A stretch of 64,000 nucleotides of DNA from Alloyangia pacifica (GCF_020524285.1 NZ_JAIVKX010000017.1:62001-126000), one strand, 5' to 3'; positions 11,581-20,224 are shown, numbered from the stretch's first letter. Translations and numbers: made by a program. Notes: generated from the sequence alone by a model not told the origin.

Positions 11581-13077
11581 TCAGGCCGTGGCCCGCACCT
11601 GCAACTCGGTCATCATGCCCGTCGCCAGATGCCCCATGTGGTGGCAGTGCATCATCCAGCGGGCCGCCTCGCCCGCGTCGAAGGCGACCGTGACCGAACC
11701 CATGGCCGGCACGAAGACCGTATCGCGCAGCGCGCCCTGCACGGGTTGATCTCCGACCGCGACGACCTGGAAGACATGGCCATGCAGGTGCATCGGATGC
11801 GCCATCATCGACATGTTGTGGAACATCATCTCGACCCGCGCGCCCCGGGGTACCGTGATTGGCCTGTGATCCTCCCAGACGGCGTCGTTGATCGTCCAGG
11901 CGTAGGGGTCCATGGTGCCACCGAGCATCACCATCTGGCGAACATCCGGTTCCCGGGCCGCGAGCGGTGAGGCGGCGCGCAGGGCAAGCTCCTGCCGCAT
12001 GTCGCCCGCGACGGGCGGCGTCTCGGTCTCGGCACGGGTCGACAGGCGCGGCACCGCGGCGCCCTGGGGTGCGAGGATGACGCCGGTCTGCTCGTGTGCG
12101 CCTTCCCGGAGCGCAAGGACCGGTCGGGCGAGGCCGTCGCCGGGCAGATCGAGGTCGATTTCCATGCGCTGACCCGAGGCGATGGGAAAGCGCGTGCCGG
12201 GCAGCGGCGCGACCGGGTCGCCGTCCACCACGACCAGCCGGGCCTGCAGTCCGCCGGTGTCGATCCAGTAGGCGGTCATCGACGAGCCGTTGATGATCCG
12301 CAGCCTCACACGGCCGTTGCGCTCGACCGTTACGACCTCGGGATCGTCGAGCGTGCGGTCGTTGGTGAGATAGGCATCGAAGTCGAAATCGTTGAGGTCC
12401 ATCGGCATCTCGGCCATGGCACCCATACCGGACATGTTGCCCATGCCCGACAGTCCGCCCGTCGGGGCTGTGGCCTCGCCGTGGTGCATGGCGCCATGGT
12501 CCATCGGGGCCGGATCATGCGCCCCGCCATGGTGCCCGCCGGTGCTGCCGGAGGTCTCGGCCAGCACTTCTTCGGGGGATTTGAAGCTGAAGTCGTGCAG
12601 GAACATCACCACCTCCTGCCGGTCGGCAGCGACATCTTCGGCACTGCGCACGATCAGCGGGGCTGCGAGCATGGCGATCTCCTGCTGCGGGATGTGGCTG
12701 TGCATCCAGAGGGTGCCGGGGCGCGGGGCGAAGTCATAGGCGCGGCGCTCGCCGACCTTCAGCATTGGGTTGGTGTTGGGTGCGCCGTCCTGCGCGTTGG
12801 GCGGGATCTGCCCGTGCCAGTGGATGATCGTCTCCACATCGAGGCCGTTGGTCAGATCAACGGCAAAGCGCTGGCCCGGATCGAGGGTCAGCCCCTGTCC
12901 ACCCGTGTCATTGGTCAGCCCCATGACGGTGGCGGCACGGCCGTTCACCTCGACGGTGCGGGTGCCCGCGGTGAGCGACAGCCGGTCCGACGCCGCCCGC
13001 GCCCTTGCGGGCAGCAGCAGCGAGGCGGACACGGCGGCGGAAGCGGCCAGAAAGCCGCGGCGGGAATATCGGGTCAT
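11581..13077 (-). CDS. Tat-exported CopA/PcoA-type multicopper oxidase (module 2)
   Basis: The 498-residue periplasmic oxidase starts at the ATG that gives MTRYSRRGFLAASAAVSAS, a twin-arginine signal. An upstream in-frame ATG at 13371 would add 98 unrelated residues. Copper motifs are IIHWHGQIPP, LWMHSHIPQQE, HPMHLHGHVFQVV and WMMHCHHMGHLATGMM. The middle holds a His/Met-rich segment (about bases 12400-12530, repeated MGxM, HHG and MDHG), as in plasmid copper-resistance CopA/PcoA, which store and oxidise Cu(I). It is the last gene of the minus-strand copper operon and faces the other oxidase across 67 bases. Confidence 0.92.
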   Translation of the reverse strand: MTRYSRRGFLAASAAVSASLLLPARARAASDRLSLTAGTRTVEVNGRAATVMGLTNDTGGQGLTLDPGQRFAVDLTNGLDVETIIHWHGQIPPNAQDGAPNTNPMLKVGERRAYDFAPRPGTLWMHSHIPQQEIAMLAAPLIVRSAEDVAADRQEVVMFLHDFSFKSPEEVLAETSGSTGGHHGGAHDPAPMDHGAMHHGEATAPTGGLSGMGNMSGMGAMAEMPMDLNDFDFDAYLTNDRTLDDPEVVTVERNGRVRLRIINGSSMTAYWIDTGGLQARLVVVDGDPVAPLPGTRFPIASGQRMEIDLDLPGDGLARPVLALREGAHEQTGVILAPQGAAVPRLSTRAETETPPVAGDMRQELALRAASPLAAREPDVRQMVMLGGTMDPYAWTINDAVWEDHRPITVPRGARVEMMFHNMSMMAHPMHLHGHVFQVVAVGDQPVQGALRDTVFVPAMGSVTVAFDAGEAARWMMHCHHMGHLATGMMTELQVRATA

Positions 13078-13129
13078 GATGATCTCCGGAAAATGAGGTC
13101 TTGCGAGGCGGGACCGCGTCCCGTGGAGA

Positions 13130-13483
13130 TCAGTTTCGGGGAGGGGGTGAGGAGGGGGCGAAATCCTGAGAGGGCAGGGAGACATCGACGCGCGACGCCA
13201 CGACCCGGGAGACATGCGCCTTGCCGGGCCCGGACAGACCACCGATGCGGGCCGCGTCCACCGGCAGGCAATGCGCTTCGCACATCTGGGCGTGGCTCTT
13301 GTGGTCGCTCTCGCCATTCTCGGCGGCGGGCTGCTGCGCAGAGTGGTTCGCATGCGCCGCGGCGCTGGCATGGTGATCGCAGCAGAGTGCGCTGAACGCC
13401 ATCGCGCGCACCGGCCCGGCCGGCAGCGCGGTCCAGACCCCGAGCAGGGTCAGCAGAAGCAGGCGAAACACGATCGGTGTCAT
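13130..13483 (-). CDS. Small secreted Cys/His-rich protein (module 2)
   Basis: The 117-residue protein has an N-terminal hydrophobic signal (residues 1-27). The metal-ligand-rich region has CC at 34-35, His at 37, 38, 44, 47, 61, 64 and 71, and Cys at 68 and 72, then a Pro/Ser tail. It lies 52 nt upstream of the module 2 oxidase on the same strand. The design matches the protein at 9327-9626, although direct sequence identity is low apart from the CC pair and Pro-rich end. The likely role is periplasmic copper binding or delivery, by context. No catalytic motif is seen. Confidence 0.6.
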   Translation of the reverse strand: MTPIVFRLLLLTLLGVWTALPAGPVRAMAFSALCCDHHASAAAHANHSAQQPAAENGESDHKSHAQMCEAHCLPVDAARIGGLSGPGKAHVSRVVASRVDVSLPSQDFAPSSPPPRN

Positions 13484-13651
13484 GGCGCGACGCTACGCCC
13501 AACGCGGGTCGGCGTCAGATCACGTTCGCGGCATGGGGGTGTGGTCTGCGCGAAGGTTCGCGAGGTCAATGCGACCGCGATGAGGGCGAGCACAGGGGAG
13601 TTTGCCGTGGGAACCAAGGGCCCCTGTGGGAAGGTGCCAGGACCATGCGCA

Positions 13652-14089
13652 CTATCCGGGCGGCGCGGAGATCTCCGCCTGATGCGCGCGCAGTTCCTCG
13701 GGCCAGGTCGATTTGATGTAGGTGAAAATGGCCTCAATCTGCGCGTTTGTAAGCTGATCACCGAACCCCGGCATGTTGCTCTCATAGCCGTTGCCGACCA
13801 CCGCGGCGGTGCCGAGCTTGGTGATCCGGAAGAGCACATCGTCGGGATGATGCCATGTGTGGCCAGAGGCGTCATGCGGGGGCGCCGGGAGGCGCCCGTC
13901 GGGACCGGGCCTGCGCCAGTTCGGCTGTCCTTCAAGGTTCGCTCCATGGCAGGCGGCGCAGGTCTCGGCATAGAGCGCCTCGCCCTCGGCGATCTGCGAT
14001 GTCTCCGCCAGGGCGGTTTCGGCCCCGGCGAAGACCAACCAACCCGCCAGCGCAACCAGAAGCAGCACGACAAGACCCAGCCACCTCAC
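13652..14089 (-). CDS. Class I cytochrome c (module 2)
   Basis: The 145-residue protein has an N-terminal membrane anchor or signal (residues 4-22), heme site CAACH at 44-48, a possible axial Met in ESNMPGFGD (about residue 105) and a C-terminal helix. It starts at GTG overlapping the copper ATPase stop by four bases (GTGA), so the two are translationally coupled. It resembles small cytochromes found next to copper oxidases and may pass electrons from Cu(I) oxidation into the chain. That is inferred from position. Confidence 0.88.
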   Translation of the reverse strand: MRWLGLVVLLLVALAGWLVFAGAETALAETSQIAEGEALYAETCAACHGANLEGQPNWRRPGPDGRLPAPPHDASGHTWHHPDDVLFRITKLGTAAVVGNGYESNMPGFGDQLTNAQIEAIFTYIKSTWPEELRAHQAEISAPPG

Positions 14090-16557
14090 AGCTTCACCCC
14101 GCGCAGCCGTAGCGCGTTGCCGATGACCGAGACGGACGACAGGCTCATCGCCGCCGCCGCCACGATGGGCGAAAGCAGGATGCCGAAGAACGGGTAGAGG
14201 ATGCCTGCCGCCAGCGGCACCCCCGCCGAGTTGTAGACGAAGGCGAAGAAGAGGTTCTGGCGGATGTTGCGCATGGTCGCCTCGGCGAGGTGGCGCGCCC
14301 GGACGATGCCGCCGAGGTCGCCCTTCACCAGCGTGACGCCGGCGCTTTCCATCGCCACGTCTGCGCCGGTGCCCATGGCGATGCCGACGTCGGCGGCAGC
14401 CAGCGCCGGGGCGTCGTTCACCCCGTCGCCGGCCATGGCGACAGACAGCCCCTCGCGGCGCAGTTTCTCGATCAGCGCGTGCTTATCCTCGGGGCTGACC
14501 TCGGCTTGCACCTCGTCGATATTGAGCTCCCGCGCGACCGCCTCGGCCGTGGCCTTCGCATCGCCGGTGGCCATGACGATGCGCAGCCCGGCCTCGTGCA
14601 GGGCGCGGATCGCCTCGGGCGTGCTCTCCTTCACCCGGTCGGCGACCGCGACCAGCCCGGCGGGGCGCCCGTCCACGGCGACGAACATCGCGGTCTTGCC
14701 GTCTTTCTGGAGCGCGCTCGCCCGGTCCTTGAACGGGCCGAGGTCCACGCCTTCATCCGCCATCAGCGCCGCATTGCCGAGCGCCACGCGCTGTCCGCCG
14801 ACGCTGCCGGTCACGCCCTTGCCGGTGACCGCCTCGAAGTCCGAGGACTCCCGCTCCGGCGCCCCGGCATCTCGCGCGCCCGCGGTGATCGCCTCGGCGA
14901 GCGGGTGCTCGGAGCCGCGTTCCAGCGCGGCGGCGAAGGCCAGCAACTCGGTCTTGTCCATGCCCTCCGCCGGTTCGGCGTCCGTGAGCGTCGGCTTGCC
15001 CTCGGTCAGCGTGCCGGTCTTGTCGACCACCAGCACACCCACCTTGGAAAACCGCTCCAGTGCCTCGGCGTCCCGGATCAGCACGCCTGCCTGCGCGCCG
15101 CGCCCGGTCGCCACCATGATCGACATGGGCGTCGCGAGGCCGAGCGCGCAGGGGCAGGCGATGATCAGCACCGAGACGGCTGCGACGAAGGCATAGGAAA
15201 GCGCCGGGGACGGGCCGAAGACCGTCCAAGCGAGAAAGGCCAGCACCGCCACGCCCACGACCGCGGGCACGAAATAGGCCGCCACCCGGTCCGCCATCGC
15301 CTGGATCGGCGCGCGCGAGCGCTGCGCCTTGGAGACCATCTCGACGATGCGCGACAGCGTGGTCTCGGAGCCGACATTCTCGGCCCGCATCAGGAAGCTG
15401 CCGGTCTTGTTGAGCGTGCCGCCGGTGACCGGCTCGCCTTCGGTCTTCTCGACCGGCACCGGCTCGCCGGTGATCATACTCTCGTCCACGGAAGAGCGCC
15501 CCTCGGTCACCACGCCGTCCACCGGCACGCTCTCGCCGGGACGCACGCGCAGGATGTCGCCGGAGGCGACGTCATCCAGCGGAACGTCCTCCTCCGCTCC
15601 GCCCGTCACCCGCCGCGCCGTCTTGGGGGCGAGGTCGAGAAGCGCGCGGATCGCGTCCCCGGTGCGCTCGCGCGCGGCCAGTTCCATGACCTGGCCGACC
15701 AGCACCAGCACGAGGATCACCGCTGCCGCCTCGAAGTAGACCGGCGTCATGCCCATCTCGTCGCGCATCGCCTCGGGGAAGAGGCCGGGCGCCAGCAGTG
15801 AAACGATGGAAAAGACATAGGCCGCCCCGGTGCCGAGCGCGATCAGCGTCCACATGTTGGGCGAGCGGTTGACGATCGAGGCCCAGCCCCGCTTGAAGAA
15901 CGGCCAGCAGAGGATCACCACCGGCGTCGCCAGTGCGAACTGAACCCAGCCGAAGAGTGTATGTCCGATCCAGTCGGCGAAGGGGATGCCGATGTGCGCC
16001 CCCATCTCCAGCACGAAGACCAGCGCCGCCAGCGGCGCGGTGATCTTCAGGCGGCGCTTGAAGTCGACGTATTCGGGGTTCGGCCCGCTGTCCGCCGAGG
16101 GGGTCATCGGCTCCAGCGCCATGCCGCACTTGGGGCAGTCGCCGGGCGCATCGCGGATGATCTCGGGGTGCATCGGACAGGTGTACTTCGTGCCCTCGGG
16201 CATCGGCTCCGGCGCGGGGCGGTCGCCGAGATAGGCTTCAGGCTCCGCCTCGAACTTCGACTGGCACCGCTCGGAGCAGAAGTAGACCTTCTCGCGGTCG
16301 TGCTTCAGCATATGGGCGGCCGTCGAACGGTCGACCTCCATGCCGCAAACAGGGTCGGTCGCGGTGAGATAGGCTTCCGGATCGGCGCGGAACTTCTTGC
16401 GGCAGCCCTCGGAGCAGAAGTGGTAGAGATGTCCGGCGTGTTCGAGGCTGGGCTTGCCCGCCTCGGGGTCCACGGTCATGCCGCAGACCGGATCGCGGGT
16501 CACCGCCTTAGCCGCGCCATCCGGCGCGGCGGCATGTGTGTCGTGAGCATGGGCCAT
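14086..16557 (-). CDS. copA: Copper-exporting P1B-type ATPase with two YHS domains
   Basis: This 823-residue inner-membrane pump moves Cu(I) out of the cytoplasm. In place of the usual CxxC HMA domains, the N-terminus carries two YHS modules ([10 protein letters not shown] at about residue 20 and TDPVCGMEV at about 67, each followed by YHFCSEGC or YFCSERC) and a heavy-metal-binding repeat ([18 protein letters not shown]). After about six helices come the transport site [10 protein letters not shown], phosphorylation motif [18 protein letters not shown] and [11 protein letters not shown] CueR-like promoter lies upstream, and a cytochrome c gene overlaps the stop. The ATG follows GGGAGG. Metal assignment is strong from CPC and context; the role of the YHS units in copper loading is inferred. 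Confidence 0.95.
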   Translation of the reverse strand: MAHAHDTHAAAPDGAAKAVTRDPVCGMTVDPEAGKPSLEHAGHLYHFCSEGCRKKFRADPEAYLTATDPVCGMEVDRSTAAHMLKHDREKVYFCSERCQSKFEAEPEAYLGDRPAPEPMPEGTKYTCPMHPEIIRDAPGDCPKCGMALEPMTPSADSGPNPEYVDFKRRLKITAPLAALVFVLEMGAHIGIPFADWIGHTLFGWVQFALATPVVILCWPFFKRGWASIVNRSPNMWTLIALGTGAAYVFSIVSLLAPGLFPEAMRDEMGMTPVYFEAAAVILVLVLVGQVMELAARERTGDAIRALLDLAPKTARRVTGGAEEDVPLDDVASGDILRVRPGESVPVDGVVTEGRSSVDESMITGEPVPVEKTEGEPVTGGTLNKTGSFLMRAENVGSETTLSRIVEMVSKAQRSRAPIQAMADRVAAYFVPAVVGVAVLAFLAWTVFGPSPALSYAFVAAVSVLIIACPCALGLATPMSIMVATGRGAQAGVLIRDAEALERFSKVGVLVVDKTGTLTEGKPTLTDAEPAEGMDKTELLAFAAALERGSEHPLAEAITAGARDAGAPERESSDFEAVTGKGVTGSVGGQRVALGNAALMADEGVDLGPFKDRASALQKDGKTAMFVAVDGRPAGLVAVADRVKESTPEAIRALHEAGLRIVMATGDAKATAEAVARELNIDEVQAEVSPEDKHALIEKLRREGLSVAMAGDGVNDAPALAAADVGIAMGTGADVAMESAGVTLVKGDLGGIVRARHLAEATMRNIRQNLFFAFVYNSAGVPLAAGILYPFFGILLSPIVAAAAMSLSSVSVIGNALRLRGVKL

Positions 16558-16592
16558 GGGAACCTCCCGGCGAGGGTGTCAGTGTCCCATGA

Positions 16593-16624
16593 TGATTTGG
16601 GGTTCCAGTAGGGGGAAGGTCAAG
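16593..16624 (-). promoter_or_regulatory. CueR/HmrR-type promoter of copA
   Basis: On the minus strand, TTGACC (16623-16618) runs into TTCC-N7-GGAA (16617-16603) with a 19-20 nt spacer before a weak -10 (AATCAT, 16597-16592). The layout closely matches the E. coli copA promoter bound by CueR as I remember it. The regulator gene is not in the window. Confidence 0.65.
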
Positions 16625-16662
16625 AAATTCCCTCGACCCGCCGATTCTGATCGCAAGAGGCC

Positions 16663-17094
16663 CTACTCGCGATAGTCCGCGTGGCAGGCCTTGCAGGCCC
16701 CGCCGAGGTCGCGCAGCGCGGGGCCGAGATCGCCGGGCTGTGCCACCTCCAGAGCAGCGGACCGTTGCTGCAGATCACCAGCCTTGGCCGCGAAATCCTC
16801 CCAGTTCTGCCAGATCGCGGGACGGGCCTCGGATTTCTCGACGATCACTTCGTCTTCAAACTGGGCCGGGATCTGCGCGGCCTCCTCGCTCAGACGGTCC
16901 AGCGCCGCCTGCGCTTCTGCCGCATCGAAGGCCTGCTGGCCCTTGGCCATCGCGCCCAATGTCTTGAGCTGGGTGCTGAGTGTCTTCATCCCCTCCATGC
17001 GGGCAAGGACGGTTTCGTTCTCGACGCCACCATGGGCAAGCGCCGCGCCGGCGGCGGTGACGGCGATCATCGCCGCAAGTACTTGGGTCTTCAT
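16663..17094 (-). CDS. Cytochrome c' -like protein
   Basis: The 143-residue periplasmic protein has a signal peptide (about residues 1-20, ending AALAHG) and a four-helix cytochrome c' fold. The heme site CKACH sits at the extreme C-terminus (about residues 135-139), and EGMKTLSTQLKTLGAM forms helix 1. Such proteins bind NO or act as stress-related electron carriers. It lies between copA and the DUF302 gene on the same strand, behind its own AGGAG, and may belong to the copper regulon. Function beyond heme binding is not established here. Confidence 0.88.
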   Translation of the reverse strand: MKTQVLAAMIAVTAAGAALAHGGVENETVLARMEGMKTLSTQLKTLGAMAKGQQAFDAAEAQAALDRLSEEAAQIPAQFEDEVIVEKSEARPAIWQNWEDFAAKAGDLQQRSAALEVAQPGDLGPALRDLGGACKACHADYRE

Positions 17095-17252
17095 CCTGTC
17101 TCCTCGTTGGCGGCCCGGTCTCGCTGGCCCGGTCTCTTTGTCTTTTCGTTCGCTATCTCAGTCGTTCGGGGCCAGAGCATAGGTCGCCCGGAAGCCGGAG
17201 AGGACCCTAACGCGACACGTCCCGCGATCCCAAGCCATTTGCCTTCGCAAAG

Positions 17253-17639
17253 TTAAATTGCCTCGATCGCCTTCTCGAGCATCGCGCGGACCTCTCCGGC
17301 AACGCCAAGCAGCTCGGGATTGTCGATTGCCGACATGGACGCCTGCGGGTCGACCGCGCTCACCTCCACGTCGGCGCCCACCTGACGCAGGATGACATTG
17401 CAGGGCAGCATCGCCCCCACCTTTGGCTCGAGCCCGATCGCCGCGTGCGCCATCTTCGGGTTGCAGGCGCCGAGGATCAGGTAGCCGGGCATATCCTCAT
17501 CCAGCTTCTTCTTCATGGTGGCCTGAACGTCGATCTCGGTGAGCACACCGAACCCCTGCGCCTTGAGCGCCTCGCGGGTGCGTGTGTCGACCTCTGCGAG
17601 GCTGGCGCCGGGAATGGTTCTGTCGATGCTATAGCTCAT
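17253..17639 (-). CDS. DUF302 family protein
   Basis: The 128-residue cytoplasmic protein belongs to the DUF302 family (PF03625): YSIDRTIPGASLAEVDTRTR, KGFGV-type segment KAQGFGVLTEID, GYLILGACNP and VGAMLPCNVILRQ. The single Cys of LPCNV and the one in ACNP could bind metal. Family function is unknown, but members commonly sit near copper and redox genes, as here. The start at 17639 follows AGAAGGAG; the longer frame to 17762 adds unlikely sequence. It is divergent from the SHOCT gene, with a perfect palindrome between them. Confidence 0.8.
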   Translation of the reverse strand: MSYSIDRTIPGASLAEVDTRTREALKAQGFGVLTEIDVQATMKKKLDEDMPGYLILGACNPKMAHAAIGLEPKVGAMLPCNVILRQVGADVEVSAVDPQASMSAIDNPELLGVAGEVRAMLEKAIEAI

Positions 17640-17705
17640 GGTCTGGTCTCCTTCTTGTTGCGATGGCGCCCCGATGCAGGAGGAATGCGTGTGGGGCGCT
17701 TTGCG

Positions 17706-17719
17706 TTCCAAATTTGGAA
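17706..17719. promoter_or_regulatory. Perfect palindrome in the divergent DUF302/SHOCT gap
   Basis: TTCCAAATTTGGAA, a 14-nt perfect palindrome with A/T-rich centre, lies in the 164-base gap between divergent starts. It is a candidate operator for an unknown dimeric regulator. Confidence 0.45.
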
Positions 17720-17803
17720 TGTGATCTTCGGATTGCGGTGGATCAATGCGGTATCGCTGCACGGGGATCAGCCTACGGCCATGTCATTTCCCGAAAGGAG
17801 GAC

Positions 17804-18109
17804 ATGATGAAACGTCTTGCGTTCGCATTGATGAGCCTGGCCTCGCCCGTGCTGGCCGATCCGGACGGATACGGCCACATGACGGACTGGGGGTACGGCC
17901 ACGGTGTGACCATGATCTTTGGTCCGGTCCTGTGGCTCATCGTTCTGGGGCTGGTGGTGGTCGGCGTGGTCTGGTTCTTCCGGCAGCACGAGCAGGGCGG
18001 CGCCTCGCGCAGCCGACAGAGCGCCCTGGCCGAACTCGACATGCGCCTCGCCCGCGGCGAGATCGAGCCGGAGGAATATACCGCCCGAAAGAAGCTGTTG
18101 GCGGGCTGA
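17804..18109 (+). CDS. Small membrane protein with SHOCT domain
   Basis: The 101-residue protein has an N-terminal hydrophobic signal (MMKRLAFALMSLASPVLADP), a Gly/His/Tyr-rich stretch (GYGHMTDWGYGHG), one membrane span at about residues 40-60 (LWLIVLGLVVVGVVWFF) and a C-terminal SHOCT motif (SALAELDMRLARGEIEPEEY). SHOCT is a short oligomerisation module found at the C-terminus of many small membrane proteins; its role here is unknown. It follows AAAGGAGG. The copper-island context suggests a stress-envelope function, which is only an inference. Confidence 0.8.
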   Translation: MMKRLAFALMSLASPVLADPDGYGHMTDWGYGHGVTMIFGPVLWLIVLGLVVVGVVWFFRQHEQGGASRSRQSALAELDMRLARGEIEPEEYTARKKLLAG

Positions 18110-18115
18110 CGGTGC

Positions 18116-18150
18116 ACGCGCCGGGACCGGCTTTGGCGGCCCCGGCGCGT
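18116..18150. terminator. GC hairpin between convergent SHOCT and copZ genes
   Basis: A 10-bp perfect stem (18116-18125 with 18141-18150, 15-nt loop) is centred between convergent stops. No T-tract follows on the + strand, so terminator strength is doubtful. Confidence 0.35.
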
Positions 18151-18169
18151 CGCAATCACTCTCATACTA

Positions 18170-18367
18170 TCAGGCCTGCACAGCCGGATAGCCTGCATCG
18201 CGAAGCGCCTGCAGGATCAAGGCCTCGTTCCGCGCGCCGCTGATTGCAACGGTCTTCGACGGCAGGTCGCAGGCGGCATCGGCGGCAGGGTCCGCTGTCT
18301 TGACGGTCTCTTCGATCGTCGCGACGCAATGGCCGCAGCTCATGTCTTCGACTTTGTAGGTGCTCAT
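18170..18367 (-). CDS. copZ: CopZ-like heavy-metal-associated copper chaperone
   Basis: The 65-residue protein is a single HMA domain with metal site MSCGHC (about residues 9-14), followed by VATIEETVK and ending LRDAGYPAVQA. The ferredoxin-like fold binds Cu(I) through CxxC and hands it to a P-type ATPase. The start at 18367 follows CGAAGGAGCCG; the longer frame adds ten non-homologous residues. It lies behind a CueR-like dyad. The chaperone role follows from family and cluster. Confidence 0.88.
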   Translation of the reverse strand: MSTYKVEDMSCGHCVATIEETVKTADPAADAACDLPSKTVAISGARNEALILQALRDAGYPAVQA

Positions 18368-18406
18368 GTTCGGCTCCTTCGAGTGTGTATTGACCAATGA
18401 AGTGGG

Positions 18407-18430
18407 AGCTTCCCGCGCTGGAAGGTCAGT
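18407..18430 (-). promoter_or_regulatory. MerR/CueR-like dyad upstream of copZ
   Basis: On the minus strand CTGACC runs into CTTCC-N6-GGAAG (18424-18409). The 17-nt core at 18411-18427 is identical to the site at 19278-19294. The dyad occupies the -35/-10 spacer as in MerR-family promoters. Confidence 0.55.
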
Positions 18431-18448
18431 GGCCGGGGCTCCGCGCGC

Positions 18449-19183
18449 TCACATCTTTTCCTTCACGCCTTTGCGAATGAGCCACCAGTTCACGGGGTAG
18501 GAGGTGGCAAAGCCGCAGAGCATGGCGATCTGCATCATGAACCAGAACTCCGGTGTCGGAACCTCGAGCTTCACGCCGAGAACGTGCTTGAAGATCCAGA
18601 AATGCGCCACGGCCATGAAGCCATACATGCCCACCTGCCAGGCGGTCAGCGAAAGCGCGTCCGCCTTGACTGCCTGAACGAGGCCCTGCACGGGCGAGAG
18701 ATCGCGCATCGGCTTGATGGTGAAATACTGGAAGGCCACGCCGAACAGGAAGGCGAGGATGAAGTCGAGGATCCAGACCGCGAAAATCTTCTCGGCAAAC
18801 AGGCTTTGCCAGCCGAACCAGACCGCGATCGCCGGCACGGCAAAAGCCAGCCACTCGGCGATGATGTCCCCCAGCGCGCAGCCGCTTCCGCAATGCGCAG
18901 CGCCCTTGGCGGCCATTGCAGGGAACGGGGTCTGCGCCTTGCTCGGCATCTCTTCTCCGCGCTGCATCGCCGGATGCGCGCGGCTGTGCGCGGCAAGCTT
19001 GCCGTAGGTGAAGTAGCCCCAGAGCGCCAAGACGTGGGCAAAAAGTGCGACCGCAGGCCAGACGATGTTCATGATCCACATGTGCTGCGGGTCGCGCTTT
19101 TCGTCGATGGCGATGACGAGGGCCGAGAACCCCCCTGCAAGAAGCGAAAGGGTTGAAATCCAGTGCAGCCAGGTTGGGATCAT
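18449..19183 (-). CDS. DUF4396 membrane protein
   Basis: The 244-residue protein has about six to seven membrane spans: an N-terminal pair (WLHWISTLSLLAGGFSALVIA; NIVWPAVALFAHVLALWGYF), then a cytoplasmic or periplasmic loop with HCGSGCALGDIIAEW, and four C-terminal spans. The loop Cys pair and His are suited to metal binding. It matches the DUF4396 family as I remember it, often found in copper/metal-resistance clusters with MCO and CopZ genes. The start at 19183 is set by a GGAGG on the minus strand; a longer start at 19240 would add a polar tail. Transport substrate unknown. Confidence 0.75.
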   Translation of the reverse strand: MIPTWLHWISTLSLLAGGFSALVIAIDEKRDPQHMWIMNIVWPAVALFAHVLALWGYFTYGKLAAHSRAHPAMQRGEEMPSKAQTPFPAMAAKGAAHCGSGCALGDIIAEWLAFAVPAIAVWFGWQSLFAEKIFAVWILDFILAFLFGVAFQYFTIKPMRDLSPVQGLVQAVKADALSLTAWQVGMYGFMAVAHFWIFKHVLGVKLEVPTPEFWFMMQIAMLCGFATSYPVNWWLIRKGVKEKM

Positions 19184-19274
19184 GAGGGGCCTCCAGTTGT
19201 CTTCCGGCCCTGCACCTGTTGCAAAATCCATCCTCGCCAAGGCTCCGCGAGCGCTTTTCCGGCCCTTTTCGGAA

Positions 19275-19296
19275 CCCTCCCGCGCTGGAAGGTCGT
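19275..19296 (-). promoter_or_regulatory. Second copy of the CueR-like 17-nt core
   Basis: The core at 19278-19294 is identical to 18411-18427. One dyad arm is degenerate (CCCTCC/GGAAGG). On the minus strand it would drive the DUF4396 gene; it also lies 38 nt before the glutaredoxin-MauE gene on +. Confidence 0.5.
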
Positions 19297-19332
19297 TGAG
19301 GGATTGGGAGCCCTATACGCCGGAGGAGACCG

Positions 19333-20094
19333 ATGCCCCTTGATGCTCAGCAAAAGACAGCGCAGCTCTACCGAATGGCCATGCCCGGCCATCTTTGCCC
19401 CTTCGGCCTCAAGTCGAAGGACCTGCTGGAACGAGAGGGGTTCGAGGTCGAGGATCACCTACTTGAGACCCACGACGAGACCGAGCGCTTCAAGCAGCGG
19501 CATGACGTCGAGACCACGCCGCAGGCTTGGATCGACAATGAGCGGATCGGGGGCTACGACGCCCTGCGCGAATATTTTGGCAGACCCCTGCGCGAGGAGG
19601 GCGAGACGACTTACACGCCGGTGATCGCGATCTTCGGCGTTGCCTTCCTGATGGCGCTGGCGGTCGGCTGGGCGGCGCTCGGAACCGTCCTGAGTGTCCA
19701 TGTGCTCGAGTGGTTCATCGCGATCTCGATGACCCTGCTCGGCATCCAGAAACTTCAGGACGTGGAGGGGTTCTCCACGATGTTCCTGAACTATGACCTG
19801 CTTGCCCGCCGATGGGTCAGATACGGCTACCTCTACCCATTCGCCGAAACCCTCGCCGGGGTGCTGATGATCGCCGGCGCGCTGACGTGGCTCTCTTCGC
19901 CGCTGGCCCTGTTCATCGGCACCGTCGGAGCCGTCTCCGTGTTCAAGGCCGTCTATATCGACAAGCGAGAGCTGAAGTGCGCCTGCGTCGGCGGCGGGAG
20001 CAATGTGCCCCTGGGGTTCGTGTCGCTCACCGAAAACCTGATGATGATCGCCATGGGGCTCTGGATGGGGCTGCGGTTCCTTCTTGCGCTCTGA
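19333..20094 (+). CDS. Glutaredoxin domain fused to MauE/DoxX-like membrane domain
   Basis: The 253-residue protein has an N-terminal glutaredoxin (residues about 10-85) with monothiol site CPFG at 22-25 and cis-proline motif ETTPQAWI. A C-terminal four-helix membrane domain follows, of the MauE/DoxX type (VIAIFGVAFLMALAVGWA; LEWFIAISMTLLGIQKL; LAGVLMIAGALTWL; NLMMIAMGLWMGL) with a Cys pair CACVGGG after the third helix. MauE proteins assist disulfide formation in periplasmic enzymes. A fused glutaredoxin would supply thiols on the cytoplasmic face, which is an inference. The RBS GGAGGAG precedes the ATG. It is divergent from DUF4396 across a CueR-like site. Confidence 0.82.
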   Translation: MPLDAQQKTAQLYRMAMPGHLCPFGLKSKDLLEREGFEVEDHLLETHDETERFKQRHDVETTPQAWIDNERIGGYDALREYFGRPLREEGETTYTPVIAIFGVAFLMALAVGWAALGTVLSVHVLEWFIAISMTLLGIQKLQDVEGFSTMFLNYDLLARRWVRYGYLYPFAETLAGVLMIAGALTWLSSPLALFIGTVGAVSVFKAVYIDKRELKCACVGGGSNVPLGFVSLTENLMMIAMGLWMGLRFLLAL

Positions 20095-20224
20095 CCAGCT
20101 TTCCTGCGGCGGCCCTCGACCTCTTTGAGATCACTCGGATCGCCGCCGTCCAAGCGCAAACGTACTTGCGCCTGCGTGCTGTCCCGGTGTCTCTTCGCGG
20201 CACCGCAGCAAGACGGACACGCCC

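Noticed and set aside
12094-13395. Plus-strand open frame opposite the module 2 multicopper oxidase
   Set aside because: Composition is an artefact of high GC; the minus gene has the Tat signal and copper motifs.
14290-15801. Plus-strand open frame opposite copA
   Set aside because: It lacks any family motif and sits inside the ATPase gene.
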